Source of the DNA: CAYLHB01 sp964383505
Lineage (GTDB): Bacteria; Patescibacteriota; Minisyncoccia; Phycocordibacterales; UBA12088
Assembly: GCA_964383505.1 (NCBI GenBank)
Contig: CAYLHB010000009.1
Span: 1-24,587, forward strand
Length of the DNA: 24,587 nt
Direction of reading: 5' to 3'
Shown piece by piece: positions 12,902 to 20,370 of this stretch. The notes under the pieces are model-generated. The model had not been told where the DNA came from. It saw only the letters and a program-made list of their open reading frames with translations, and did no database searches. The position numbers and the translations under genes were made by a program. How positions within the stretch are numbered: position 1 is the stretch's first letter; every line of letters starts with the position of its first letter.

Positions 12902-13090
12902 CTATTTAGAATCCTTGAAGAGTAGCGTCCCGAGGAGCATCACCAGAAACACGATGCCCACCACACCCTCACCGCGCGCAACCATCTCCTGCGCGGCTTC
13001 AAGGGGAACTATGTCCAGCACGAGTACAATCGCAACGCCCGCGGCAACAAGCCCTGCGATGAATATGAAGATACGCGTTACTTGTGTCAT
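12902..13090 (-). CDS. Small two-pass membrane protein
   Basis: 62 aa. Two membrane segments (about 6-28 and 42-57) are joined by a short acidic loop (LEAAQEMVARGEG). It ends in KDSK. No family recognised. The frame is supported by a clean hydrophobic pattern and by its fit between tRNA-Met and the GH18 gene. A TATGAT about 25 nt upstream of the ATG could be a -10 box. Confidence 0.55.
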   Translation of the reverse strand: MTQVTRIFIFIAGLVAAGVAIVLVLDIVPLEAAQEMVARGEGVVGIVFLVMLLGTLLFKDSK

Positions 13091-13127
13091 GGTGAAATGA
13101 GCTTATGACAGCAATATCATACTACAC

Positions 13128-14300
13128 CTACTTGATAAGTGGAGTGACTACGGCCCGGAGGAGCTCGTGCCGCTTGCTCCTTGATGCTTCTGGCATGTAG
13201 CCGGTGCCGATATTCCACACCAGCACACCGCCAAGATTATTCTCTTTTATATACAAGGCCTTCTCGTTAAGCGAGCGCGCGTTTTCAAAAGAAATCATGC
13301 CACACTTGTTGGCTCCACGCGCTTTGCTGAAGGAGAGGTACGGCACCTTTGCCTTGTCGTCCCACTTCTCGTACTTCTTATTGTAGTAGCCATCCATGAG
13401 CGTCCGGTTACTCATAACCGACACATTAGATGGCGCAAACCCTTTCGGATAGGTAACTCTCGGCTTCTTCACGGGGTACGCGAAGCACGTTGCATAGGTA
13501 CCCACTCCAATACCAAGGCGCTCACGAGGCACACCTGCCTTCAGGTAGGCGACGACCGACGAATCAACGGAACCGGGGGTTGTCAGCGTAGCACCATCAA
13601 GCGCCGAGCTGTGCCATGTGCGCCACCCGCTCCACGGCCCACTCATGGAGTAGCTCATGATGAAGAGGCGATCGGTATACTTCGATAGCTCCGCATATAC
13701 AGAGAGGTCTTTCTTGCTAATGATGGTAAGGGGTACCCAGTTTATCGGCACGGTAATGAGGAGCTCCGGTCGGGCCTCACGAAGATCTTTCACAAGTGCG
13801 AGGAGGCGTGGCTCATCTTTCGCGCGCACCGGCTCCCAGTCGATGTCGACACCGTCAAATCCATATTCATCAACAAGCGCAAGGATGTTTTTTACAGTTG
13901 TCCCTCGCACTGCATCATCGGTTGCAGAAAAGAGCTTATCCGCTTCGTTGGGTCCACCGAGCCACACGAGCGACTTCACACCTGCCTTTCCTGCACGCCA
14001 CACCACGTCGCGCGCCATCGCTTTTCCATCGCCGTTTGGCAGGTGCCAATGCTCATCGAGCGAGCCGTCCGCCTCTATACCCACCCCGCCCACGACGATG
14101 TGTGTTATGAGCGAGTAGTCGACGTCTTTTGGTTTCAGGTAACCATTCTGGTAACCCACGTAGTAGGCCATTACCCACGGTGCTCCCGCGTCATACTTCC
14201 GCGTTAAACCACCCCCACCCAACATCTGCGCATGGGCGGTGTCTACAGAAAGCAGCGGCAATAGTGCCACAGCGAGTAGGATCATCACGAACCATTTCAT
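13128..14300 (-). CDS. Exported glycoside hydrolase family 18 (chitinase-like) protein
   Basis: 390 aa from the ATG at 14300; the in-frame ATG at 14306 directly abuts the -10 box and is less likely. Residues 1-24 are a signal peptide (MKWFVMILLAVALLPLLS, cut near AHA|Q). The TIM-barrel follows: WVMAYYVGYQNGY (strand 1), LITHIVVGGVGI, VKSLVWLGG, then the GH18 active site FDGVDIDWEP with D149, D152, D154 and catalytic acid E156 (DxxDxDxE). Later blocks are LFIMSYSMSGPW (substrate contact) and the final GGVLVWNIGTGY. All catalytic residues are present. It should hydrolyse beta-1,4-linked N-acetylglucosamine polymers such as chitin or peptidoglycan-like glycans outside the cell. It may help degrade host wall material, but that is inference. 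Confidence 0.88.
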   Translation of the reverse strand: MKWFVMILLAVALLPLLSVDTAHAQMLGGGGLTRKYDAGAPWVMAYYVGYQNGYLKPKDVDYSLITHIVVGGVGIEADGSLDEHWHLPNGDGKAMARDVVWRAGKAGVKSLVWLGGPNEADKLFSATDDAVRGTTVKNILALVDEYGFDGVDIDWEPVRAKDEPRLLALVKDLREARPELLITVPINWVPLTIISKKDLSVYAELSKYTDRLFIMSYSMSGPWSGWRTWHSSALDGATLTTPGSVDSSVVAYLKAGVPRERLGIGVGTYATCFAYPVKKPRVTYPKGFAPSNVSVMSNRTLMDGYYNKKYEKWDDKAKVPYLSFSKARGANKCGMISFENARSLNEKALYIKENNLGGVLVWNIGTGYMPEASRSKRHELLRAVVTPLIK

Positions 14301-14306
14301 TCCCAT

Positions 14307-14312
14307 ACTATA
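14307..14312 (-). promoter_or_regulatory. -10 box (TATAGT) of the GH18 gene
   Basis: TATAGT on the minus strand ends 6 nt before ATG 14300. No clear -35 is visible. The spacing implies a leaderless mRNA and decides between the two possible starts. Confidence 0.5.
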
Positions 14313-14342
14313 GCAGACGTACTAAAGGACTGAATATGACGA

Positions 14343-14422
14343 CACATCCTGACCCCACGCACACGTAAAGAAAAAACGACCTCACGGTCGCTTTTTCTAA
14401 CGTGTTGCGGGGCCTGGATTTG
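14343..14422. repeat. Imperfect inverted copy of the tRNA-fMet 3' half around its terminator
   Basis: The right side (14401-14422) is the end of tRNA-fMet. The left side (14343-14365) is a degenerate inverted copy: plus-strand blocks CATCCTGACCCCACGCACACG against the tRNA-sense AAATCCAGGCCCCGCAACACG. By eye, the segments ATCC, CCCC, GCA and CACG align with about 19 of 23 positions agreeing once a one- or two-base gap is allowed. The terminator hairpin lies in the centre. Confidence 0.55.
14371..14396 (-). terminator. Intrinsic terminator of tRNA-fMet
   Basis: On the minus strand AAAAAGCGACC - GTGA - GGTCGTTTTTT forms an 11-bp stem (one G-U) with a U-run, 8 nt beyond the tRNA 3' end. The matching A-run allows function on the plus strand as well. 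Confidence 0.85.
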
Positions 14423-14475
14423 CACCAGGGCCTCAAGGTTATGAGCCTTGCGAGCTACTACTGCTCTACCCCGCA
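14405..14475 (-). tRNA. Initiator tRNA-fMet(CAU)
   Basis: 71 nt including discriminator A73. Acceptor TGCGGGG/CCCCGCA with a weak U1-A72 end pair, D-stem GAGC/GCTC giving the initiator-type A11-U24 pair, anticodon stem CAAGG/CCTTG, loop CTCATAA, T-stem CCTGG/CCAGG and T-loop TGCAAAT. The D-loop is short (AGTAGTA). The standard run of three G-C pairs under the anticodon is reduced to A-U, G-C, G-C. As in tRNA-Met, base 18 reads A and base 55 reads G. CCA is not encoded. The gene is followed by an intrinsic terminator. Confidence 0.9.
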
Positions 14476-14532
14476 GTGTTCGCTACCGTACCATACGAAC
14501 GGTAGCCAACGCAACCATACGCGTCACTTTCC

Positions 14533-15690
14533 CTACACATACTTAAACTCGTTGAACACCGATGCGTAGAGCTCGATGACGCGGCGCGCCTCGCGTTGGG
14601 TCAAAATAAAGTCACTCCCCGCGTGCGCGATACGGTTGCGTATTTTGTGCGCCTCCCACGCGGCATCTATGGTCTCGAAGTCGCCACGGGAGACCTGCTT
14701 GAGCTTCTCGCCAAGCGATGGCCCCACGTAGCCGATGCGTGTCATGAGTTCATCGAGCATGATGTCGGCCTCGATAATCGCGAGCCGCCAGTCGCTCGGA
14801 TTGCCACTGCTCACGTGTGCCACGATGCGCTCCCACCGCTCGTTCTTTACATGCACCGTCTCCTTCGGGAGTGCCTCCTTGATGCGACGAGTCTCAGCCG
14901 CGCGTATCTGGTTGGTACGGAAGGTCACATACGCAATACCAAAGAGGAACAGAAGGGAGAGTAGCGCGCCTATGATAAGCACAACCGTGAGCGTGCGTGA
15001 TATGAAGCTTGCGGGCGACGCGCTCTCAAGTGCTTCTTCTATCACCCAACCTTCTGTGTCATTCTCGGTAAACACAAACCACCAACGCGCAGAGCCTACG
15101 GTCTCCGGCCCTCCCCGAAGCGTAGCGAAAGAATCCTCGGCGAGAAAACCAAGGGTGATTCCTCCTCCCGGTCGCGAAAACACATCGGTGCCTCGAAGTG
15201 TACGCACTTTCGTGCCAAGCGGCGTGCCGGGACCAAGCGCAATCGCGCCCGAAAGCGAGCTTTTGAGACCCCCCGAACGCGTGAGCACCACACGGTCGAG
15301 GTACCTGCCCTCAAGCCATCCTTCCGTCTCCTCGTCATTCCCCTGACCTGTTCCCAAGCGACGCACCTTCCACCACTCGATCCCGTTTACTTCGCGCGGG
15401 CCATCCTCAATACGCGCCGATTCACCCATCGCAAGGATGCCCACCACCGTCTTACTTACGGGCGCATCAACAAGTTCCCGTGTCATTCGAGCACGCACCG
15501 TCGTGCCTCGCTCCGCCGGTGGCACAAGCACCACGGTGCGTACCGTCGTAGTGCCAACCACATCTATACCTGTTTTCTCCTGAATAAAGCCGGGAAGCCG
15601 CTCAAGCGCACTCCCCACGAGCATCAAGCCGAAGAGGAGGAACGCAAGATCTTCCCACGTTTTTTTTGTGGTCGTGCTCTCGGTGGCCAT
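14533..15690 (-). CDS. Two-pass membrane protein with two outer SH3-like domains and a cytoplasmic HEPN-like tail
   Basis: 385 aa. TM1 is about residues 15-30, followed by two bacterial SH3-like units (about 63-135 and 160-222; each ends in a GW-type stretch, EGWLEGRYLD and EGWVIEEAL). TM2 is 230-257 and the rest is a helical cytoplasmic domain of about 125 residues. Its end reads WEAHKIRNRIAHAGSDFILT followed by QREARRVIELY. RNRIAH (351-356) is an R-x4-H motif with N after R, as in HEPN ribonucleases. SH3-like units commonly bind wall peptides, so the protein could link an outer wall signal to an inner domain. Enzymatic activity is unproven; many HEPN domains only dimerise. The gene starts 6 nt after a TACAAT box. 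Confidence 0.7.
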   Translation of the reverse strand: MATESTTTKKTWEDLAFLLFGLMLVGSALERLPGFIQEKTGIDVVGTTTVRTVVLVPPAERGTTVRARMTRELVDAPVSKTVVGILAMGESARIEDGPREVNGIEWWKVRRLGTGQGNDEETEGWLEGRYLDRVVLTRSGGLKSSLSGAIALGPGTPLGTKVRTLRGTDVFSRPGGGITLGFLAEDSFATLRGGPETVGSARWWFVFTENDTEGWVIEEALESASPASFISRTLTVVLIIGALLSLLFLFGIAYVTFRTNQIRAAETRRIKEALPKETVHVKNERWERIVAHVSSGNPSDWRLAIIEADIMLDELMTRIGYVGPSLGEKLKQVSRGDFETIDAAWEAHKIRNRIAHAGSDFILTQREARRVIELYASVFNEFKYV

Positions 15691-15696
15691 TGTTCT

Positions 15697-15702
15697 ATTG
15701 TA
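15697..15702 (-). promoter_or_regulatory. -10 box (TACAAT) of the SH3/HEPN-like gene
   Basis: TACAAT on the minus strand ends 6 nt before ATG 15690. No good -35 hexamer is visible. It suggests a leaderless transcript. Confidence 0.45.
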
Positions 15703-15728
15703 CCCTCCCAGAACGGTTACGGGAGCGG

Positions 15729-17156
15729 TTATGCACGGACCTCCTCAATCGCACTACCGATACTGAAGAGTAGGTCCTCGCGCCTATGCGGTGCCATGAG
15801 CTGGAAGCCGACCGGCAAATTCACGCCCTCGCGGGCAACAGTTCCCATCGGCACGGAGAGTGCAGGAACACCAGCGATATTGGCGGACACCGTGAAAATA
15901 TCTTCGAGGTACATCGCGAGCGGGTCACTTGTCTTTTCGCCAAGCTTGAACGCGGGCGAAGGAGTGGTGGGCGTTGCGATAACATCCACCAATGAGAATG
16001 CGTGCGAGAGGTCTTTGGTTATTTTTTGACGCGCGAGCATCGCTCTTCCGTAGTACGCGTCGTAGTATCCTGCGGAGAGCACGTAGGTGCCGAGGAGTAC
16101 CCTACGCCTTGGCTCCGGGCCGAGACCTGCCCCGCGCGTTTTTCGATAGTCGTCTATGCGGTCCACGCCGTCTACATGGAACCCGTAGCGCACCCCGTCG
16201 AAGCGCGCCAGGTTTGAGGACACCTCCGCGGGCATGATGACATAGTACGCAGGGAGTGAAAATGGGAGCGTTGGAAGGTCCACAGAGGTGACGGTGTGAC
16301 CTGCCGCTTTGAGCGCCTCAAGTGTCTTTTCAAATGCCACAAGTACGTCAGGCTCAACGCCCTTTTCAAGAAATGCACGGGGCACCCCTATGGTGAGACG
16401 CGACTTCTTCTCGGCACCTTTGTACCATGCATCGGGCGTCGTGGTCGCATCGAGTGGGTCGTGCCCGCGCACCACGCTAAACATGAGTTCCGCATCGGCC
16501 ACAGTGAGGGTGAGGGGCCCTATCACATCGAGTGAAGAGCCCATTGCGATGAGTCCGCTCCGCGAGACACTTCCGTACGTTGGCTTGAGACCAACCACCC
16601 CGCAAAACGCCGCCGGCTGGCGAATCGAACCGCCCGTGTCCGACCCAAGCGCGGCGAGTGCGAAGTGAGCCGCCACTGCGGCGGCCGAACCGCCGGAGGA
16701 ACCGCCGGGTACGCGCGAGAGGTCGTGCGGGTTCTTCGTGGGACCGTACGCGCTGTTTTCCGTCGAGGAGCCCATCGCAAACTCATCTTGGTTGGTGCGT
16801 CCCACAAACACAGCGCCTTGCTCCTTAAGTTTTGAAATAGCCGTCGCGTCGTACAATGCGTGGTAGCCCTCAAGTATCTTCGACGCCGCACCGGCTCGTC
16901 TTCCTTTAATGAGGATGTTGTCTTTTACCGCAAGTGGTATACCGAGAAGCGGGGAGATCTCACCCCTCGCGATACGCGCATCCGCTTCGCTTGCCTGCTC
17001 GCGCACATCCCCAAACACCTCAAGAAACGCATGGAGTTCACCGTCGCGCACTCTGATGCTCTGTAGGCAGAGATCGGCAAGTTCAACCGCCGAAATCTTT
17101 TTTGCGTCAAGCAGGGAGCGCGCTTCTTTTATGGTTTCCGGGAAATTGGTGGACAT
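15729..17156 (-). CDS. gatA: Asp-tRNA(Asn)/Glu-tRNA(Gln) amidotransferase subunit A
   Basis: 475 aa, full length. This is an amidase-signature enzyme with an intact Ser-cisSer-Lys triad: K78 (LAVKDNILIKG), S153 (PGGSSGGSAAAVAA) and nucleophile S177 (GSDTGGSIRQPAAFCG). It releases ammonia from glutamine and passes it to GatB, which amidates misacylated Glu-tRNA(Gln) or Asp-tRNA(Asn). It therefore supplies Gln-tRNA and/or Asn-tRNA when the direct synthetases are missing. It lies 25 nt downstream of gatC in one operon; gatB is not in the window. The start at ATG 17156 begins the conserved N-terminal helix (TIKEARSLLDAKKISAVEL). Confidence 0.96.
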   Translation of the reverse strand: MSTNFPETIKEARSLLDAKKISAVELADLCLQSIRVRDGELHAFLEVFGDVREQASEADARIARGEISPLLGIPLAVKDNILIKGRRAGAASKILEGYHALYDATAISKLKEQGAVFVGRTNQDEFAMGSSTENSAYGPTKNPHDLSRVPGGSSGGSAAAVAAHFALAALGSDTGGSIRQPAAFCGVVGLKPTYGSVSRSGLIAMGSSLDVIGPLTLTVADAELMFSVVRGHDPLDATTTPDAWYKGAEKKSRLTIGVPRAFLEKGVEPDVLVAFEKTLEALKAAGHTVTSVDLPTLPFSLPAYYVIMPAEVSSNLARFDGVRYGFHVDGVDRIDDYRKTRGAGLGPEPRRRVLLGTYVLSAGYYDAYYGRAMLARQKITKDLSHAFSLVDVIATPTTPSPAFKLGEKTSDPLAMYLEDIFTVSANIAGVPALSVPMGTVAREGVNLPVGFQLMAPHRREDLLFSIGSAIEEVRA

Positions 17157-17181
17157 AGAAACGTTTGTAAGGACCGTGCTC

Positions 17182-17463
17182 CTACAGCACGCGCTTCACA
17201 CGGATGTACTGCCCGCTCCGATCTGGAGCCGCCGCAAGAAGCGCCTCGGTGAACTCGCCGCCAGGCCTCGGGTTCTCATCCTCACGAAACACATTCCGAA
17301 GCTCCGGCACGGTGGGCTCCACTGACTCGCCGGCAAGCGCCGAGAGTTCCCCCACATAGCCAAGTATGGCGTCCACCTCCCCCGCGAGTCGCGTGAGCTC
17401 GTGCTCGGGCACCTCAATGAGGGCAAGTTCTGCGAGTTTTTTTACATCATCCGATGAAAGCAT
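17182..17463 (-). CDS. gatC: Asp-tRNA(Asn)/Glu-tRNA(Gln) amidotransferase subunit C
   Basis: 93 aa, normal length. Typical layout: N-terminal helices LSSDDVKKLAELALIEVPEHE and LAGEVDAILGYVGELSAL, then an extended belt with VPELRNVFREDENPRPG and the C-terminal RSGQYIRVKRVL that wraps the GatA-GatB interface. It stabilises the amidotransferase complex. ATG 17463 was chosen because a TATAGT box ends 6 nt upstream and the family starts here; the open frame extends further but covers the promoter. Confidence 0.93.
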   Translation of the reverse strand: MLSSDDVKKLAELALIEVPEHELTRLAGEVDAILGYVGELSALAGESVEPTVPELRNVFREDENPRPGGEFTEALLAAAPDRSGQYIRVKRVL

Positions 17464-17469
17464 AGCGGG

Positions 17470-17475
17470 ACTATA
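17470..17475 (-). promoter_or_regulatory. -10 box (TATAGT) of the gatC-gatA operon
   Basis: TATAGT on the minus strand ends 6 nt before ATG 17463, again at leaderless spacing. No convincing -35. Confidence 0.5.
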
Positions 17476-17559
17476 GCACGGGAGGTGGGGGGATTCTAGG
17501 GGCAATGGCACTACGAGATGAGTGTGCGACTATCGTGCGTAGGGCGGAATATGTAAGAG

Positions 17560-17660
17560 TTTCATAAAAATTTCCAATTTCTAATGACCAATTTCAAATA
17601 ATCACAATGGGGTGCAAGATATATCTTTTTTCATATTAGACATTGGACATGAGTAATTTC
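17560..17660. repeat. AT-rich repeat-like segment at the 3' end of ligA
   Basis: The segment has AT content well above its surroundings. It contains AATGACCAAT (17583-17592) and, inverted, ATTGGACATG (17642-17651), a 9-of-10 match, plus two copies of AATTTCAAA. Wording of this type (ATTAGACATTGGACAT, TTCTAATGACCAATTTC) recalls dispersed intergenic repeats of uncultured bacteria. The ligA stop codon lies inside it, so the last residues of ligA (MSNV) are repeat-encoded. It may also act as the ligA terminator region. Confidence 0.4.
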
Positions 17661-19666
17661 AAAAGTTCTTCTTCAGACAACACCCGCACCCCGAGCGAGT
17701 ATGCTTTTTCAAGCTTGCTCCCCGGGTTTTCTCCCGCAATAACGTAGGTCGTTTTGGTCGATACACTGCCACTCACCTTGCCCCCCGCACTGCGGATGAG
17801 CTCCTCCACCTCCTCACGACTCCTCGAGAGCGTGCCGGTCACCACGCAGGTGGCCCCGCTAAGCGACCCAGCTCCACTTCGCGAGGAAGGTTTTCCCTTC
17901 GAAATGTCGAGATATGGCAACAGTTGGTCGAGCACCTCCCTGTTGTGTGGTTCGGCAAACCAAGCAAGAAGCGAGTCGGCAATTACCTCACCCACACCTT
18001 CGACTGCCACAAGCTCTTCGCGAGTCGCCCTGCGAAGTTTTTCGAGCGACCCGAAGTGCGTAGCCAAGTTGCGCGCAGTCTCCTCTCCCACCTGATCGAT
18101 TGAGAGCCCAAAAATGAGGCGTGCGAGTGTCGTCTGTTTTGCGCGCTCAATGCTCGCAAGGAGGTTAGTGACCGCCTTTTCCCTAAAGTGCGGAAGTGTC
18201 GCAAGGTCTCCCTCCGTAAGTGTAAAAAGATCCGCATAGGTCGCCACAAGCCCTCTGTCGAGAAGTGCCTGCATTACTTTTGGACCAAGTCCACCCACAT
18301 CAAGCGCCTTTTTTGAAACGAAGTGATGAAAACGCCGCGCACGCGCCACGAACGAGTCCCGCACTTTACAGCGGTATGCCGCCTGCCCAGGGACACGCTC
18401 TATTGAGCCATTACCCCCACAGCCCGTTACCTTTTCGGGAAAGGTGAAAGGCTTCGTGCCTTTGGGGCGAAGTGCCGGCAAGACCGTCACCACCTCAGGT
18501 ATCACGTCGCCCGCTTTCTGGAGCACTACCGTGTCTCCGATGCGCACATCGAGCTTACGGATTTGGTCTTCATTGTGGAGTGTTGCACGTGCCACGAGAC
18601 TCCCCGCCACCCGCACGGGTCGCAAGCGCGCCACCGGCGTCACAACACCAGTGCGTCCCACTTGGAGAAGTATGTCTTCCACTACCGTGGTCACCTGCTC
18701 TGCAGGAAACTTCCACGCAATGGCGTATCGCGGGGCATTCGCGGTGTGCCCGAGCTCTTTTTGGAGCGTGAGACTGTCCACCTTTACCACCACGCCATCC
18801 GTGTCGTAGTCGAACGACGCGCGCCGCCGCTCCATACGGTCGTAATACTTTTTCACCTCACTAAGTGAGTCGCACACTGCGTACGAACGATTGGTGGGGA
18901 GCCCCAACGCATGAATACATTCAAGCTCTTCCGATTGAGTTACGGGCGGACGCACCCCGCTTGTTTTCGTATCGAGTGATTCGATGTCGTAGAAAAATGC
19001 GGAGAGGTTTCGTGACGCAGTGATGCTCGCATCGAGTTGGCGGAGCGAACCGGCGGCCGCGTTGCGCACGTTCGCAAACTCCGGCTCACCGAGTCGCGCG
19101 CGTTCGGCGTTTATTCGCGCAAGCTCCCGACGCCCGAGCCACACCTCTCCCCCCACAATGAGGTCAACACGCCTCGAGAGCCTCACCGGTATCGAAAGTA
19201 TGGTGCGCACATTCTCGGTCACATCCTCGCCCACTACCCCGTCGCCCCGTGTCGCACCGGTTATGAGCTCACCGTCGCGGTAGGTGAGCACGAGCTTGAG
19301 CCCGTCTATTTTTTGCTCGGCGCAGTAGTTGAGCGTATCGCCGGAACCCTTTTCAAGCATCCTCGTGAGCTTCGCCTCCCACGCTTGGAGCTCCTCAAAT
19401 GAAAACGCGTTGTCAAACGACCACTGACGTACCGCATGGGTGATTTTCGCAAACCCCCGCGCCGGGCGCGCGCCCACTTTTTGGGTGGGAGAATCGGGAC
19501 GCGCAAGCTCTGGGTACTTTGCTTCCAGTTCCTTCAGCTCGGTGACGAGCGCATCGTAGACTGCATCAGAAACAACCTGGACGTCTTGCCCATGATACAG
19601 TCGCTGATGACGCAGTACCTCACGATGAAGCTGGGTAACCCTGCGCTGTATCTTGCTATTCGACAT
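17636..19666 (-). CDS. ligA: NAD-dependent DNA ligase
   Basis: 676 aa, full length. The layout is the Ia domain (YHGQDVQVVSDAVYDAL), adenylation domain with active lysine in EQKIDGLKL (K119 of KIDG), then TRGDGVVGEDVTENVRT, NAAAGSLRQLD and YDTDGVVVKV; OB fold (VGRTGVVTPVARL); helix-hairpin-helix repeats; and C-terminal BRCT (SGATCVVTGTLSRSREEVEE to LSEEELLKLL). It seals nicks during replication and repair. The Cys4 zinc finger is degenerate: only C416 (TGCGGNG) and C433 (YRCKVRDS) remain where four cysteines are expected. ATG 19666 was chosen; a TTG at 19681 is possible. It is a housekeeping gene between the gat and pilus genes. Confidence 0.96.
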   Translation of the reverse strand: MSNSKIQRRVTQLHREVLRHQRLYHGQDVQVVSDAVYDALVTELKELEAKYPELARPDSPTQKVGARPARGFAKITHAVRQWSFDNAFSFEELQAWEAKLTRMLEKGSGDTLNYCAEQKIDGLKLVLTYRDGELITGATRGDGVVGEDVTENVRTILSIPVRLSRRVDLIVGGEVWLGRRELARINAERARLGEPEFANVRNAAAGSLRQLDASITASRNLSAFFYDIESLDTKTSGVRPPVTQSEELECIHALGLPTNRSYAVCDSLSEVKKYYDRMERRRASFDYDTDGVVVKVDSLTLQKELGHTANAPRYAIAWKFPAEQVTTVVEDILLQVGRTGVVTPVARLRPVRVAGSLVARATLHNEDQIRKLDVRIGDTVVLQKAGDVIPEVVTVLPALRPKGTKPFTFPEKVTGCGGNGSIERVPGQAAYRCKVRDSFVARARRFHHFVSKKALDVGGLGPKVMQALLDRGLVATYADLFTLTEGDLATLPHFREKAVTNLLASIERAKQTTLARLIFGLSIDQVGEETARNLATHFGSLEKLRRATREELVAVEGVGEVIADSLLAWFAEPHNREVLDQLLPYLDISKGKPSSRSGAGSLSGATCVVTGTLSRSREEVEELIRSAGGKVSGSVSTKTTYVIAGENPGSKLEKAYSLGVRVLSEEELLKLLMSNV

Positions 19667-19691
19667 CTCTAGTGTAATCAACCCCTACTGA

Positions 19692-19755
19692 GCTCCGAGA
19701 CACTCATGAATGCAACAGATGCACCGATTCTAAACTACCCAACGCCTCTCGGAGC
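19692..19755. repeat. 9-bp inverted repeat between the pilX-like gene and ligA
   Basis: GCTCCGAGA (19692-19700) and TCTCGGAGC (19747-19755) are perfect complements with a 46-nt loop. They span almost the whole intergenic space. The RNA stem would close off the leader region just upstream of ligA. Its function is unknown; a leader structure or weak terminator is possible. Confidence 0.4.
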
Positions 19756-19762
19756 ATATGAA

Positions 19763-20362
19763 CTAATACTCACGAGTCACGATACTTCGCTGTACAATGA
19801 ACTCATCGTCCTTAACACACTCCCCATTTCTAAGCCTGCTATTATAGCCATCGGCGGTTATAGACGTAAGGTAGTACTGGAGTTGAGTCGGAGGTTGTTT
19901 CACGTCATCGATTGCAACATAGGTCTGGCCAGGCTCTTCAATCTTGCGTACCGTTACCTCTACACAACCCTCATCGCCAACCTCCAAAGCAAACGAAAAT
20001 TCGTACACCTCAGGATTTACAGATATGGGAGGGCCACTTTTATCTATAATCGCCGTGTTGTTTCCCGAAAAGCATGAGATGGTTTGTATGCCACCGTTAG
20101 GATAAAATATACCGAGCGCTTGATCAAATATAGCGGCTGGTTCAGAATCCCAGTAGTACGCACACTCATAACCCGCCACTGCCGCATGGTATGCAACATG
20201 TGAATTGGTCGCAAACACTTGGGTTTGCAGTTGACGTACTGTAAGTTGCGCAATCGCTGTGGTCATTGAAACAATAAGTGCAGAAACCACCAGTGCCGTT
20301 AACAGCGCATAGCCTCTAGGTGCGCGGGGTCTCTCTACAGAATGGGGAGCTTGGACGTGCAT
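19763..20362 (-). CDS. PilX/GspK-like minor pilin
   Basis: 199 aa. A prepilin-type leader MHVQAPHSVERPRAPRG is followed by the hydrophobic helix YALLTALVVSALIVSMTTA. The residue at mature position 5 is Thr rather than Glu, typical of tip pseudopilins of the PilX/GspK kind. The globular part has several cysteines (GYECAYYW, SCFSG, EGCVEV, GECVKDD). It is probably processed by the PilD encoded upstream and placed at the pilus tip or in the initiating complex. Last gene of the pilus block. Confidence 0.75.
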   Translation of the reverse strand: MHVQAPHSVERPRAPRGYALLTALVVSALIVSMTTAIAQLTVRQLQTQVFATNSHVAYHAAVAGYECAYYWDSEPAAIFDQALGIFYPNGGIQTISCFSGNNTAIIDKSGPPISVNPEVYEFSFALEVGDEGCVEVTVRKIEEPGQTYVAIDDVKQPPTQLQYYLTSITADGYNSRLRNGECVKDDEFIVQRSIVTREY

Positions 20363-20370
20363 GGTAGCAA

